Shown: piece by piece, positions 1 through 9,175 of the stretch | How the letters are laid out: each line of letters begins with the position of its first letter | How positions within the stretch are numbered: position 1 is the first letter of the stretch | Source: Mycobacterium simiae | Lineage (GTDB): Bacteria > Actinomycetota > Actinomycetes > Mycobacteriales > Mycobacteriaceae | Assembly (NCBI RefSeq): GCF_008370645.1 | Contig: NZ_VTZN01000039.1 | Span: forward strand, 1 to 33,827 | DNA length: 33,827 bases | Direction of reading: 5' to 3' | Made by a program: the position numbers and the translations under genes | Notes under the pieces: model-generated | What the model saw: the letters and a program-made list of their open reading frames with translations, nothing else | Database searches by the model: none | Told to the model about the DNA's origin: nothing

Positions 1-1154
1 GCCGCCGAGCCGCGGCCGGGGCCAACGCGAATACCCACCGACTTCGCGTAGCTGATCAAGTCGGCGACGATCAAGAAGTACGACGGGAAGCCTTTGGCGC
101 AGACGACATCGATCTCGTAGGCCGCTCGCGTCACGTAGGTATCGGGCGGTCCGTTGGAGAACCGTCGCCGCAGCCCTGCGTCCACCTCGTGGCGCAACCA
201 CGACGCCTGATCATGCCCCTCGGGCACCGGGAAGATCGGCATCCGGTCGCGCGGTGTCCACACGTCGGCGTAGGACTGCACTCGCTCGGCGATCAGCAGG
301 GTGGAGTCGCACGCGCCGGGGACCTCGTCGTCCCAAATTTGGCGCATCTCAGCGGACGACTTGAGGTAGTAGCCGTCGCCGTCGAACTTGAAGCGATTCG
401 GATCCGACAGTGTCTTGCCGGTTTGGACACACAACAACGCTTCGTGGTTGTGGGCGGCGTCGCGAGTGACGTAGTGGCAGTCGTTGGTGGCCAGCGGCGG
501 GATGTTGAGGGTGCGACCGATGTGAAGTAGTCCCTCGCGGACGCGCCGTTCGATGGTCAGCCCATGGTCCATCAGCTCGAGGAAGTAGTTGTCCGGGCCC
601 ACGATCTCCCGCCAGGTCGCCGCGGCTTCCAACGCCTCACGTTCCTGGCCAAGACGCAGGCGAGTCTGCACCTCACCCGAGGGACAGCCGGTGGTGATGA
701 TGATGCCTGCGGCGTGTGCTGCGATGAGTTCGGCATCCATCCGCGACCACTTGCTCAGCTGGCCCTCAAAAGAGGCCAGCGATGACAGCTTGAACAGGTT
801 ACGTAGGCCGGTCGCGTTTTCGGCCATCATCGTCAGGTGGGTGTAGGAGCCACTGCCGGAGATGTCGTCGGACTTCTGGCTCGGATCGCCCCAAAAGACA
901 CGCCGGGTATCAAAACGAGAAGCGGGCGCTATGTACGCCTCGACCCCAATGATCGGTTTGATCCCAGCCTTGGTCGCCGAGTTGTAAAACTCGCTTGCGC
1001 CGAACATGTTTCCGTGATCGGTCATTCCGATCGCGGCCATCTGCAGCCGCTCGGCCTCGGCCAGCATGGGGGTGATCTTCGCGGCACCATCCAGCATCGA
1101 GTACTCGCTGTGGTTATGCAGGTGCACGAAGGACCGCGAAGAAGAACCGCTCAT
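1..1154 (-). CDS. dnaE1: DNA polymerase III alpha subunit DnaE1, N-terminal part (cut by window edge)
   Basis: Replicative DNA polymerase catalytic subunit. The frame is open from the ATG at 1154 to the window edge, about 384 residues of a protein near 1,180 in M. tuberculosis. The N-terminus begins MSGSSSRSF and runs into the PHP domain motif [13 protein letters not shown] and [10 protein letters not shown], which bind metals in bacterial DnaE proteins. A later stretch reads [11 protein letters not shown]. The last visible residues, [19 protein letters not shown], are the start of the polymerase palm region. No internal stop or frameshift is seen. It lies downstream in the same direction as the Rv1546-like gene, with 67 bases between. 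Identification rests on direct resemblance to mycobacterial DnaE1 and is very secure; only the C-terminal two thirds are missing from view. Confidence 0.97.
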   Translation of the reverse strand, partial: MSGSSSRSFVHLHNHSEYSMLDGAAKITPMLAEAERLQMAAIGMTDHGNMFGASEFYNSATKAGIKPIIGVEAYIAPASRFDTRRVFWGDPSQKSDDISGSGSYTHLTMMAENATGLRNLFKLSSLASFEGQLSKWSRMDAELIAAHAAGIIITTGCPSGEVQTRLRLGQEREALEAAATWREIVGPDNYFLELMDHGLTIERRVREGLLHIGRTLNIPPLATNDCHYVTRDAAHNHEALLCVQTGKTLSDPNRFKFDGDGYYLKSSAEMRQIWDDEVPGACDSTLLIAERVQSYADVWTPRDRMPIFPVPEGHDQASWLRHEVDAGLRRRFSNGPPDTYVTRAAYEIDVVCAKGFPSYFLIVADLISYAKSVGIRVGPGRGSA

Positions 1155-1221
1155 AGGGACGCCAGTCTATGACCGAGCCCTGACGGGTTTCGGGCGTGTC
1201 GCCAAGTGTGTCGTGTGGTCG

Positions 1222-1653
1222 TTATCCGTAGAGCTCGACGAACTGCTGCAGCGACTTCTCGACGTCGCCCTTGACGGCGCGAGCCGCTGCCGAACCTACC
1301 GGGCCGAACAACGCACGGCCGCCCAGCTCTAGGCGCAAACCAAGGGTTGACCCGGCTGTGGTAGGCGTGACCGTGAGCGTAACGCCGTACTTTGCTCCGC
1401 CCTTGCCGGATCCAGACATCGCGACCTCATGGGGTGGATCCCACTTCGTTACCGTCCATGTCACCCGGTTACGCAGGCCTTTGGCACGTGCGACTCCTAC
1501 GATCTCGACTCCTTCGCTGAGCTCGTCAGGCAGCGCGCTGCGCCATCCCTCGTGGATCACCAGCCACTCGCCCAATTCCGACAGATCCGAGACGCGGTTC
1601 CAGGTGTCGCGCGGGCTCATGGGGACATCGGCGTTCATCTCAACTGAGGCCAT
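1222..1653 (-). CDS. SRPBCC/polyketide-cyclase-like protein (Rv1546-like)
   Basis: A 143-residue protein of the SRPBCC (START-like) fold, a family of hydrophobic-ligand-binding proteins; the ligand is unknown. The start at 1653 ([14 protein letters not shown]) gives the same length as M. tuberculosis Rv1546 and the same N-terminus. Family features visible are the opening [15 protein letters not shown], a central [16 protein letters not shown] and the C-terminal helix [15 protein letters not shown]. An open frame continues upstream to 2256, but that part is only the 58-bp repeat array read through, so it is not coding. No strong ribosome-binding site lies before the ATG, so translation may be leaderless or repeat-proximal. 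Function beyond the fold is not known. Confidence 0.9.
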   Translation of the reverse strand: MASVEMNADVPMSPRDTWNRVSDLSELGEWLVIHEGWRSALPDELSEGVEIVGVARAKGLRNRVTWTVTKWDPPHEVAMSGSGKGGAKYGVTLTVTPTTAGSTLGLRLELGGRALFGPVGSAAARAVKGDVEKSLQQFVELYG

Positions 1654-1664
1654 GGCACGAGCGT

Positions 1665-1883
1665 AGCCGTGTGACGATGCGCGGCGTGCAACGCCGCGAG
1701 GAGAAACGCGGCAATCCAACCCAGCCGTGTGACGATGCGCGGCGTGCAACGCCGCGAGGAGAAACGCGGCAATCCAACCCAGCCGTGTGACGATGCGCGG
1801 CGTGCAACGCCGCGAGGAGAAACGCGGCAATCCAATCCAGCCGTGTGACGATGCGCGGCGTGCAACGCCACGAGGAGAAACGC
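1665..1883. repeat. 58-bp tandem repeat array, about 3.8 copies
   Basis: Units start at 1665, 1723, 1781 and 1839, giving an exact 58-base period; the fourth copy breaks off near 1883. Copies 1-3 are almost identical (one C/T difference near 1836), and copy 4 has an added G/A change. Each full unit contains a perfect hairpin, CGCGGCGT-gca-ACGCCGCG (8-bp arms, 3-base loop); the change in copy 4 breaks one pair. Because 58 is not a multiple of three, the array cannot be a coding repeat. It lies immediately upstream of the Rv1546-like start codon. This is a VNTR-type locus; I cannot match it to a named MIRU. Confidence 0.93.
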
Positions 1884-2344
1884 TCCGGGAGGATGCCCTT
1901 TGCGCCCACCTCGCTCGGAAATTCATGGTAACCGCGAAGCTGCTGGTCAACGATGTCCTCGCTACGCGGCCTTGGATGCCCACGGCCACCGTGGGCTCTG
2001 TTTTCGGTACGCCGGTACCGCGCCTTCGCTCAAACCGCTTGTGATGGCAGGCGTTCGGGGGCTGTCTCAGGTGCTCGCCAAGTCGGCTGCCATACCGCCG
2101 CATCGAGAGTGCGGTGACGGCTTTGAGAGGGTATCTAGGGCGGGGACAAGCGCGATCGGCCCGCCCTGACGGCACACTCGACGCCGCCAGCGCACACTCG
2201 ACGCCGCCAGCCGCCGACTCAACCGCACCAGCGCGCGTTTTCCAATCTCCCCACACCGGAGCGTGGCCAGACGACCGCTAGTGGCGACAGCCGCGGGCGC
2301 TCACGATAACGCCATTAAGACTGCTGAGACACAGCGACGCCGGC
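1884..2344. other. Non-coding gap between the repeat array and the SDR gene
   Basis: This 461-base stretch holds no gene I can defend. Short open frames exist on both strands but their translations are Arg/Pro/Ser-rich, lack recognisable motifs and have no good ribosome-binding site. It contains a two-copy 20-base direct repeat (2172-2211). H37Rv carries a small gene, Rv1545, in this interval; I could not recognise an equivalent. Confidence 0.6.
2172..2211. repeat. 20-bp direct repeat, two adjacent copies
   Basis: Two identical, abutting copies of GCACACTCGACGCCGCCAGC at 2172-2191 and 2192-2211. A third, partial echo (CCGCCGACTC) follows. It lies in the non-coding gap downstream of the Rv1544-like gene and may be a slippage product. 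Confidence 0.85.
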
Positions 2345-3148
2345 CTAGTGGCCCGGGCCGCCGCGCAACCGATTGCCGATCCGAATCGCGGGCAGCAGCA
2401 GGCTGCGCGGTGCGAATCTGCCTCCGGTACTGACCAGCTTGGGCACCGCGCCAGGCACCACGCTGCGCTTGCCGGCCAACATCCCCGCGATCGCCGCCTC
2501 GGCTACGTCGTGCGGCGACACCTGCGCGAAGGGAACGCTGAACCGCTCAGCACTGGCGATCTCGGCCCACTCGGTAGGCACCGGACCCGGACACAGCGCG
2601 GTAACCGACACGCCAGTGCCGTGCAGCTCCTCTTGGACGGCTTCAGAGAACGTCAACACAAATGCCTTGGTAGCCGAGTACACCGCCATGAAAGGAATGG
2701 GCTGGAATCCGGCGATCGAGGCGATGTTTAGCACCGCCCCCGCTCGGCGCTCCACCATGCCGGGCAGCACCGCACGAGTGAGTTCCATGAGCGCCAGCGC
2801 ATTGAGAGTGACCTCTTCACTCTCGCGTTCGGGCGGCAGCTCGTAGAAACGGCCGCTGGTGCCGAAGCCCGCGCTATTGCACAGGCCCGCGATGTCATCG
2901 GTACGCAAGCGATCAGCCAGCTGTTCCCGGGCTTGTGTGTCAGCAAGATCGAGCGCCAGCACGTCGACGCGGACGGAAAACTCCTTGCCAAGTTGATCGG
3001 CAAGCTCCTCGAGCCGCTCGCGGCGTCGCGCGACCAACATCAGTGGAAAGCCGCGGCGGGCTATGCCGCGAGCCAGTTCCACACCGATGCCGGACGAGGC
3101 GCCGGTAATGACGACGGTGGTCTGCTTGTTCGGTTTGGGAAGACTCAT
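2345..3148 (-). CDS. Short-chain dehydrogenase/reductase (Rv1544-like)
   Basis: A 267-residue NAD(P)-dependent oxidoreductase of the classical SDR family, probably acting on a ketoacyl or similar lipid substrate by analogy with M. tuberculosis Rv1544. The cofactor motif TGASSGIG is at residues 15-22, NSAGFG at 91-96 replaces the usual NNAG, and the catalytic residues are Ser144, Tyr157 and Lys161 (YSATK). The C-terminal PGPVPTEWAEIA segment is also typical. The ATG at 3148 lies four bases after the stop of the upstream SDR gene, so the two SDR genes form a tight operon and are probably translated in sequence. Family assignment is certain; the substrate is not known. Confidence 0.94.
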   Translation of the reverse strand: MSLPKPNKQTTVVITGASSGIGVELARGIARRGFPLMLVARRRERLEELADQLGKEFSVRVDVLALDLADTQAREQLADRLRTDDIAGLCNSAGFGTSGRFYELPPERESEEVTLNALALMELTRAVLPGMVERRAGAVLNIASIAGFQPIPFMAVYSATKAFVLTFSEAVQEELHGTGVSVTALCPGPVPTEWAEIASAERFSVPFAQVSPHDVAEAAIAGMLAGKRSVVPGAVPKLVSTGGRFAPRSLLLPAIRIGNRLRGGPGH

Positions 3149-3152
3149 GATG

Positions 3153-4169
3153 TCACCAATGAATCCCTCTGGTCGCCTGCACGAACGTTTCGCTCCTCTT
3201 GTCGAATTCTGATGTGTCGGTTGGACGTTCGCTCCCTTTGGCCGCGGCGGAGTCCTTGAACATGCTGAACGCGCGATTGCGTACCCGGTCCATTACGGCC
3301 GGATTGACCGCATCGGCCACCGCCGCGAACTGCCCGAACGGCGAGCTGGCCCGTCGCGGCCGGTGCACGATCGCGTCGGTGATCACGCCGGCTGCCTGCT
3401 CCGGCGTCAAGGTAGGGAATTTGTCGTACATCGTGGTGGGGCTGATCATCGGCGTCCGGACCAACGCCATGTGCACAGTGGTGAATCGGACGTTGTCATT
3501 CACCGTTTCGGCCTGCAACGCGTCACACAGGCTGTCCAGCGCGGCCTTGCTGGCGATGTAGGCGCCAAAGCGCGGAGCGCGGGTCTGCACGCCGACCGAG
3601 GAGACGTTGACAATCTGCCCGAATTTTCGTTCCCGCATGCCGGGAATGAACTTGAGGATGAGCTGCACCGCGCCGAGATAATTCAGCTGCATGGTCCGCT
3701 GATAATCGTGAATCCGGTCATAGGACAGCTCCAGCGAGCGGCGAATCGACCTGCCCGCGTTGTTGATCAGAATGTCGACGCGACCCAAATCGGCCAGTAC
3801 CTTATCGGCCATCGCCGCGATGGCGTCCATGTCGGACAAATCGCACGGGTATACGTGGGCAGTACCGCCATCGTCGCGTATGTCGTCGGCAACCTTCTCC
3901 AAGTTCTCCAGGGTGCGGGCGACAAGTACCACTGTGCCGCCGGCTTCCGCGATCTTCTTCGCGGCTGCCTCGCCGATGCCCGACGAACCGCCCGTGATGA
4001 GCACGACCTTGCCCTCTACCGCGTCGCGCAGTGTGCGACCCTGCACCGCGTCGAGCAAGTTCCTCAGGTAGAACGGCCGGTAGCGCCCGGCCGAGTTCGG
4101 TGTGTTGACGATGTTGGACACCGTCGCGAGCGGCTTCTCGACGAGGTTCGCTAAGTCACCAAGATTCAT
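3153..4169 (-). CDS. Short-chain dehydrogenase, probable fatty-acyl-CoA reductase (Rv1543-like)
   Basis: A 338-residue SDR closely resembling M. tuberculosis Rv1543, which has been linked to reduction of fatty acyl-CoA to fatty alcohol for wax esters (Fcr2); that role is inferred here. After a roughly 50-residue N-terminal extension come the cofactor motif TGGSSGIG (59-66), NNAG (136-139) and the catalytic Ser190/Ser191, Tyr204 and Lys208 (YIASK). The start at 4169 (MNLGDLANLV) is preferred over an in-frame ATG at 4208, because AGGAG lies about nine bases upstream and homologues begin there. It is the first gene of a two-SDR operon, and divergent from lprI. Confidence 0.93.
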   Translation of the reverse strand: MNLGDLANLVEKPLATVSNIVNTPNSAGRYRPFYLRNLLDAVQGRTLRDAVEGKVVLITGGSSGIGEAAAKKIAEAGGTVVLVARTLENLEKVADDIRDDGGTAHVYPCDLSDMDAIAAMADKVLADLGRVDILINNAGRSIRRSLELSYDRIHDYQRTMQLNYLGAVQLILKFIPGMRERKFGQIVNVSSVGVQTRAPRFGAYIASKAALDSLCDALQAETVNDNVRFTTVHMALVRTPMISPTTMYDKFPTLTPEQAAGVITDAIVHRPRRASSPFGQFAAVADAVNPAVMDRVRNRAFSMFKDSAAAKGSERPTDTSEFDKRSETFVQATRGIHW

Positions 4170-4207
4170 CGGCTGTCGCTCCTGATGGCGGTGTGGTGGA
4201 TGTGACA

Positions 4208-4223
4208 TTGGTCATGATGCCAA
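4208..4223. promoter_or_regulatory. Short inverted repeat in the SDR / lprI divergent region
   Basis: TTGG-N8-CCAA lies 39 bases upstream of the Rv1543-like start. A TTGACT hexamer on the minus strand is close by (about 4235-4240). It could be an operator, but four-base arms occur often by chance. The whole 4170-4419 divergent region contains no gene. Confidence 0.25.
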
Positions 4224-4358
4224 CCTAGGACATCAGTCAATGCGCGAGTGTCGATTGTCGTGATGTGAGCGCGCCGCCCCGCCCGCCAGGCCCCACGGCG
4301 ATCTACCCGATTGCTGCTGCGAATGAACCGCTGCGACGGGCAGCGCACCCGAAAGTTG

Positions 4359-4375
4359 CGCCCACTTTGTGGGCG
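4359..4375. promoter_or_regulatory. Hairpin / palindrome upstream of lprI
   Basis: CGCCCAC-ttt-GTGGGCG is a perfect 7-bp inverted repeat with a 3-base loop, 44 bases before the lprI start codon. It could be an operator or a leader hairpin. There is no T-tract to suggest a terminator. Confidence 0.45.
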
Positions 4376-4419
4376 TGTCGTTGTAGCAAATCCACCCACC
4401 CAGGCGGTAGTCAGCTCGT

Positions 4420-5049
4420 ATGAGACTGATCGCCATCATCGGCACAGCGCTGATCCTGAGCGCCTGTGCCTCGACCAGAACACCCGCGGCCTCTAGCCCT
4501 GCTGCCAACCCGATGCCGGGCAGTACGGCATCGTCATCGGCGGCGATCGACTGTGCCAAGCCTGCAACGACAGTCCAGCAGCTGGTGTGCAGTGACCGGC
4601 AGTTGACTGACCTCGACCACCGGCTGCAAGTTGCCTACCAGCAGGCGCTGGGCCGTCCAGACGCGGACAAGGCGACGCTGTCCGCGGCGCAAGACAGCTG
4701 GGCCGCAACCCGCGATGACTGCGCACACAACGCCGACGTGCGCACCTGCGTACAGGAGGCCTACCAAACGCGGCTAGTCCAGCTGGCCCTCGCCGACCCA
4801 GCCACCGTGGCGCCACCCGTCGTTACCTACCGGTGCCCTTCGGGCTTTGACCCGCTGACCGCGCAGTTCTACAACCAATTCGACCCCAAAACGGCGGTAC
4901 TGAATTGGAAAGGCGATCAGTACATCCTATTCATTCAACTGTCCGGCAGCGGCGCCCGCTACGGCCGCCAGGGCGTCGAGTACTGGGAACACCAAGGTGA
5001 GGTACGACTCGATATCACCGGAACCACGTTCTTGTGCAACACCGCGTGA
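4420..5049 (+). CDS. lprI: Lipoprotein LprI, lysozyme-inhibitor type
   Basis: A 209-residue secreted lipoprotein. A short signal peptide ends in the lipobox LSAC, with Cys16 the lipidation site, followed by a low-complexity Ser/Ala/Pro linker. Next comes the LprI-type domain with paired cysteines (CAKPATTVQQLVCSDRQL, and later CAHNADVRTC), then a C-terminal MliC-like region (YRCPSGFDPLTAQFYNQF to the final FLCNTA). M. tuberculosis LprI has been reported to inhibit lysozyme, so a role in protecting the wall from host lysozyme is likely. In H37Rv the gene sits behind glbN in one transcript; here no glbN is present, so lprI must use its own promoter in 4209-4419. Much of the sequence is diverged from H37Rv, especially the linker. 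Confidence 0.93.
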   Translation: MRLIAIIGTALILSACASTRTPAASSPAANPMPGSTASSSAAIDCAKPATTVQQLVCSDRQLTDLDHRLQVAYQQALGRPDADKATLSAAQDSWAATRDDCAHNADVRTCVQEAYQTRLVQLALADPATVAPPVVTYRCPSGFDPLTAQFYNQFDPKTAVLNWKGDQYILFIQLSGSGARYGRQGVEYWEHQGEVRLDITGTTFLCNTA

Positions 5050-5176
5050 CGGCACTACCCGAGGCGACGGCACTCGCGGGCATCACGGCAGCTGGTGGCA
5101 GCGGCTACCGCGGCACCTGGGGGAACGCGCAACGCCGAGTTCTCTTCGAGGCAAGCTGGACGAATCACCTGCTGCG

Positions 5177-6103
5177 TCACCCCTCGCCTCGTAACACGTC
5201 CAGGGCGTGCTGTAGATCCGGCGGATATGGGCTGACGATCTCGAGCCGCCGGCCATCGGCGGGGTGCGCGAACGCCAGCGACCGGGCATGCAGCCATTGC
5301 CGTTCCAGACCAAGCCTTTTCGCCAGCTTGGGGTCAGCCCCATAAACTAAGTCGCCGCAGCAGGGATGGCGCAGCGCGGCGAAATGCACCCGGATCTGGT
5401 GAGTGCGTCCCGTCTCGAGATGCACGTCGAGCAGGCTGGCTGCGACGAAAGCTTCGATGGTGTCGTAGTGGGTCAGGCTATGCCGGCCGTTCTTGGTGAC
5501 CGCGAATTTCCATTCCGGGCCCGGGTGCCGACCGATCGGCGCGTCGATCGTCCCACTGGACGGATCCGGATGTCCTTGCACCAGGGTGTGATAACGCTTC
5601 TCGACGGTGCGCTGCTTGAACGCCCGCTTGAGCGCGGTGTACGCACGTTCGGATAGCGCCACCACCATCACCCCGGAGGTCCCGACGTCAAGGCGATGCA
5701 CTATGCCTTGCCGCTCATGCACACCGGATGTGCTGATGCGGTAACCCGCCGCGGCCAGCCCACCAAGCACCGTGGGGCCGGTCCAGCCCACCGACGCGTG
5801 CGCCGCGACCGCGGCCGGCTTGTCGACGGCGACGATGTCGCCATCGGCATACAGAAGCGTCATGCCCTCGATCTCGACGGGTGTGTTCTCCGGCGGCGGC
5901 GGCGCCTCGGGCAGCCGAACCTGCAGCCAAGCCCCCGATGCCAGCCGGTCGGATTTGCCCGCCGGCACGCCGTCCAGCTCCACTCCGCCGTCCTCGGCGA
6001 TGGCCGCCACTGCGCTGCGGGACAGGCCGAGCAACCGGGCCAGGCCGGCATCAACACGCATGCCCGCCAATCCTTCCGGGACGGGCATCGAACGATTCGT
6101 CAT
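5177..6103 (-). CDS. RluD-family RNA pseudouridine synthase (Rv1540-like)
   Basis: A 308-residue enzyme converting uridine to pseudouridine in RNA, probably 23S rRNA. An N-terminal S4-like RNA-binding segment (about residues 15-65, [19 protein letters not shown]) precedes the catalytic domain with HRLDVGTSG; Asp139 is the catalytic aspartate. [13 protein letters not shown] and the C-terminal [11 protein letters not shown] are further family signatures. The start at 6103 ([12 protein letters not shown]) overlaps the lspA stop by one base (TGATG), so translation is coupled to lspA, an arrangement shared with M. tuberculosis and many other bacteria. It is convergent with lprI; the 127 bases between the two stops (5050-5176) show no clear terminator hairpin. 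The exact target uridine is unknown. Confidence 0.94.
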   Translation of the reverse strand: MTNRSMPVPEGLAGMRVDAGLARLLGLSRSAVAAIAEDGGVELDGVPAGKSDRLASGAWLQVRLPEAPPPPENTPVEIEGMTLLYADGDIVAVDKPAAVAAHASVGWTGPTVLGGLAAAGYRISTSGVHERQGIVHRLDVGTSGVMVVALSERAYTALKRAFKQRTVEKRYHTLVQGHPDPSSGTIDAPIGRHPGPEWKFAVTKNGRHSLTHYDTIEAFVAASLLDVHLETGRTHQIRVHFAALRHPCCGDLVYGADPKLAKRLGLERQWLHARSLAFAHPADGRRLEIVSPYPPDLQHALDVLRGEG

Positions 6104-6702
6104 CAGCCGCTGATGTCCCCATCGGCTTTGCGCCGACCTACCGTGTCGAAATCGAAACCGAAGACCGAGAGGACCACAAGCAGGATTGCGCCGCCGACCA
6201 CCGACGGATCGGCGACGTTGAACACCGGCCACCAGCCGACCGACAAGAAGTCGACAACATGTCCACGAAGCGGTCCGGGCGCCCTGAAGAAGCGATCAAC
6301 CAGATTGCCCGTGGCGCCGCCCAGAATCATCCCAAGCCCCACGGCCCACCAGGGCGACACCAGCCGTCGTCCCATCCAGAAGATACCCACCACCACACCC
6401 GTGGCAATGAGGGTCAACACCCAGGTGTAGCCGGTTGCCATCGAGAATGCAGCGCCGGAATTGCGCACCAAAGTCCAGGTCACCGTGTCGCCGACGATGG
6501 ACACCGGCTGGCCGGGCGGCAGCAGTTTGACGGCCAGCACCTTGGTCACGATGTCCAGCGCCAGTACCACCGCCGCGACCGACAACAACAGCCGCAGCCG
6601 CCTCGGCGGCGGCTGCGGCGCGGAAGGGACAGGCTCCCCGGCCACCGCACCATCCCCTGCTGTAGTCAGTGGATCGGCTGATCCTGTTGGTTCGTCGGGC
6701 AC
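6103..6702 (-). CDS. lspA: Lipoprotein signal peptidase (signal peptidase II)
   Basis: A 199-residue inner-membrane aspartic protease that cleaves prolipoprotein signal peptides, LprI in this window being a likely client. Four membrane segments are evident at about residues 37-57, 93-110, 116-134 and 167-184. The catalytic aspartates are Asp136 in GNLVDRFF and Asp165 in [20 protein letters not shown] (79-87) is also characteristic. The start is taken as GTG at 6702 ([11 protein letters not shown] follows), matching the M. tuberculosis N-terminus, with AAGGG about 11 bases upstream. An open frame extends upstream to 7248, antisense to ansA, and is not coding. The cytoplasmic N-terminal tail of about 35 residues is longer than in most bacteria, as in other mycobacteria. 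Confidence 0.95.
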   Translation of the reverse strand: MPDEPTGSADPLTTAGDGAVAGEPVPSAPQPPPRRLRLLLSVAAVVLALDIVTKVLAVKLLPPGQPVSIVGDTVTWTLVRNSGAAFSMATGYTWVLTLIATGVVVGIFWMGRRLVSPWWAVGLGMILGGATGNLVDRFFRAPGPLRGHVVDFLSVGWWPVFNVADPSVVGGAILLVVLSVFGFDFDTVGRRKADGDISG

Positions 6703-6777
6703 TCCACCATCATCCCTTAATCGAACGGCATCCCCCACATGCGGATAGCGGTGACCGGCATGCGAGATGATCCCAGC

Positions 6778-7734
6778 ATGGGCCGGCTCACTGTCATCGC
6801 CACCGGAGGGACGATCGCGACCAAAGCAGGCGCCGATGGGGTGCGCCGGCCGTCGCGCAGCGGAGCAGAGCTGACGGCGGCGGTAAGCGAGGGCCGCAAC
6901 GTCGATGTGGTCGACCTCATGGCGCTCGACAGTTCGCAGCTGACCCCCGCTGATTGGGATCGCATCCGCGCGGCGCTGCAAGCGGCAATTAACCGGGGAG
7001 ACGACGGTGCCGACGGTGCCGACGGTGTGGTTGTCACACATGGCACCGACACCCTCGAAGAGACCGCGCTGTGGCTGGACCTCACCTACGCCGGCCGTGC
7101 CCCAGTGATCATCACCGGAGCCATGCGCAGCGCCGATGCGCCCGACGCTGACGGTCCGCGCAATCTGCGCGACGCGTTGACGCTCGCGGCCGCTCCGGCA
7201 ACCCGTGACCAGGGCGTGCTGGTGTGTTTTGCCGGCCAGGTATGGCAACCGTTGGGCTTGCGCAAGGTCGCCACCGACGATCTGAGCGGATTCGCCGGCG
7301 AGTTGCTGGGGACCGTCACTGAAACCGTGATGATGGCACGCCCGAAAGCACGTCCCTACCTGGGTGATCTGCGCGCCGCTCAGGCACCGCGGGTCGATAT
7401 CGTCGCGGTCTATCCCGGCAGTGATGCCGTAGCGCTCGAAGCGTACGCGACCGCCGGCGCGCGGGCGATCGTGTTGGAAGCTCTGGGTTCGGGAAATGCC
7501 GGATCTGCGGTGATCGACGGGGTGCGGCGCCTGTGTGGAAACAACGTGGTGGTGGCGGTCTCATCGCGAGTCGCCGGCGCGCGAGTGGGCGCCAGCTATG
7601 GTCCTGGACATGATCTGGTAGACGCCGGGGCGGTGGTGGTACCCCGACTGCCGCCCTCCCAGGCCCGGGTGCTCCTGATGGCCGCTTTGGCGGCCGGGTT
7701 ACCGGTCGCCGAGGTCATCAACCGTTGGGGCTGA
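6778..7734 (+). CDS. ansA: L-asparaginase
   Basis: A 318-residue asparaginase hydrolysing L-asparagine to aspartate and ammonia; in M. tuberculosis AnsA supports nitrogen assimilation and acid resistance. The N-terminal [11 protein letters not shown] carries the first catalytic Thr12, and [10 protein letters not shown] (His88-Thr92) carries the second catalytic threonine and aspartate. The start at 6778 ([12 protein letters not shown]) aligns with the H37Rv start; in-frame ATGs at 6739 and 6760 are possible alternatives. It contains a short in-frame 9-base repeat encoding GADGAD (7003-7028). Its 3' end overlaps the 3' end of dinX by 36 bases on the opposite strand. It is divergent from lspA, with a 75-base shared upstream region. 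Confidence 0.95.
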   Translation: MGRLTVIATGGTIATKAGADGVRRPSRSGAELTAAVSEGRNVDVVDLMALDSSQLTPADWDRIRAALQAAINRGDDGADGADGVVVTHGTDTLEETALWLDLTYAGRAPVIITGAMRSADAPDADGPRNLRDALTLAAAPATRDQGVLVCFAGQVWQPLGLRKVATDDLSGFAGELLGTVTETVMMARPKARPYLGDLRAAQAPRVDIVAVYPGSDAVALEAYATAGARAIVLEALGSGNAGSAVIDGVRRLCGNNVVVAVSSRVAGARVGASYGPGHDLVDAGAVVVPRLPPSQARVLLMAALAAGLPVAEVINRWG

Positions 7735-9111
7735 CACACCGGTCGATTCCCCATCCCGCAGCTGACCGACATAATCCGGCCAGTCCAGGCTGTCGACTGG
7801 GTTGGCAACTGCGATCTCTTCGGTGTCAACCGGGAACGTACGGGCCGGGCCTGGTCCTGTACCCCGAGTCTCGAACCGGACGGTGACCACGCCATGGCCC
7901 GCGCCCTGCACCCAGCCGTGCCCAAGATCCGGGTGTGCGACGTCGTCGCCGATGCTCCAAACAGCGCTGTCGTGTCCGGCAAATTGCGCGGCCCGCAGCG
8001 TTGGCAAATCGTGATGGGCTTCCTCTGCCATCTCTGGTGACAAGTCCAGATCCGGAAACAACGACTCCTGGCGTACCTCGCTGAGTCCCGAAAAGCCAAC
8101 GCCTAGAAGGCGAATGGGCCCTATCTCGAGCGGGTCCAGCAGTAGTCGCCGGGCCACCGCGATCAGCGCCCCCGCCTCCGTCGTCGCGTAGGGCATCGTC
8201 GCTGAGCGGGTCAGCGTGCTCATATCGGCCTTCTTCAGCTTCACCGTAACGGTGCGCGCACCCCGGCCGTCGCGCAGCAAGCGTTGATAGGCGTGCTCGG
8301 CGATGGGCTCAATCACCTCACGCAACTGCTCGAGAGTGGTCAGGTCGACAGCGAAGGTGGATTCGGCGCTGATCTGCTTGGCCTCGGCACGTTCGGCGAC
8401 GGGTCGATCGTCGATACCGCGGGCCAGCCGGTGCAGTGCCGGCCCGATCGTCGAACCCAAGATATTGGCCACCTCGACATCGGTCAACGCGGCCAGCTGC
8501 CCTACCGTCTCAATGCCGAGTCGATGCAACTTCTCCTCGGCAACCGGGCCGATGCCCCACAAGCGACGCACCGGCAACCCGTTGAGCAGCAACTGTTCTT
8601 CGTCGCGGCGGATTACCCGAATACCGTCGGGTTTGGCCAGACCGGAGGCGATCTTGGCAATCTGCTTGCCTGAGCCCGCACCGACGGAAGCGATCAGTCC
8701 GGTTTCGTCGCGCACCCGCCTCCGCAAGATTTCGCAAAACATCTCGACGTCGTCGGCCGGGACGCCGCTGAGTTGGGGCGGTTCCCCGAACGCCTCGTCG
8801 AAGGAAAGCTGCTCGACGACGGGAACCAGGCTGCGCACGGTGTCGAAGACCCGTCGGCTGGCCACCCCGTATACCGCGCCGCGCGGCGGCAACACCACTG
8901 CCGTCACACCGATCAGCCGGCGGGCCTGGTGCATCGGCATGGCCGAGCGGGCACCGAAGATCCGCGCCTCGTAGCTGGCGCCGGCGACCACGCCGCGCCC
9001 ACCCAGGCCCCCCACCAGCACCGGCCGCCCCTTCAGCGTCGGTCGGGTAAGTTGCTCGACCGATGCGAAGAACGCGTCCATGTCTAGGTGCAGCACCCAA
9101 CGGGACTCCAC
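7699..9111 (-). CDS. dinX: Y-family DNA polymerase IV, DinX (DinB1)
   Basis: A 470-residue translesion DNA polymerase. The palm motif [12 protein letters not shown] places metal-binding Asp10 and Asp12, and SFDEAFGE gives Asp105-Glu106. The helix-hairpin-helix region follows ([17 protein letters not shown], residues 184-200), then the little-finger domain. QESLF at 348-352 fits a beta-clamp binding motif. The C-terminal roughly 100 residues ([16 protein letters not shown]) are the extra mycobacterial segment. The start is GTG at 9111, as in M. tuberculosis DinX. A TAGCAT (TAnnnT) hexamer lies 8 bases upstream of the GTG on this strand, suggesting a nearly leaderless transcript. The stop overlaps ansA tail to tail. 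Confidence 0.96.
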   Translation of the reverse strand: MESRWVLHLDMDAFFASVEQLTRPTLKGRPVLVGGLGGRGVVAGASYEARIFGARSAMPMHQARRLIGVTAVVLPPRGAVYGVASRRVFDTVRSLVPVVEQLSFDEAFGEPPQLSGVPADDVEMFCEILRRRVRDETGLIASVGAGSGKQIAKIASGLAKPDGIRVIRRDEEQLLLNGLPVRRLWGIGPVAEEKLHRLGIETVGQLAALTDVEVANILGSTIGPALHRLARGIDDRPVAERAEAKQISAESTFAVDLTTLEQLREVIEPIAEHAYQRLLRDGRGARTVTVKLKKADMSTLTRSATMPYATTEAGALIAVARRLLLDPLEIGPIRLLGVGFSGLSEVRQESLFPDLDLSPEMAEEAHHDLPTLRAAQFAGHDSAVWSIGDDVAHPDLGHGWVQGAGHGVVTVRFETRGTGPGPARTFPVDTEEIAVANPVDSLDWPDYVGQLRDGESTGVSAPTVDDLGDR

Positions 9112-9175
9112 AACGCGCCATGCTATTCGGGCAACATGGGCTCGCCTGAGGTTAGCTGGACTACCGTCGTTCAGT

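Noticed and set aside
1900..2169. 89-residue plus-strand open frame in the gap before the SDR gene
   Set aside because: No ribosome-binding site, no recognisable motif, and composition is like non-coding GC-rich sequence.
1654..2256. N-terminal extension of the Rv1546-like protein across the repeat array
   Set aside because: It translates the 58-bp repeats in shifting frames and homologues start at 1653.
7003..7028. Three 9-base repeats inside ansA as a phase-variable tract
   Set aside because: The repeats are in frame and short, so changes would only alter the number of GAD residues.
6703..7248. Long upstream extension of lspA
   Set aside because: It is antisense to ansA; the GTG at 6702 matches the known LspA N-terminus.
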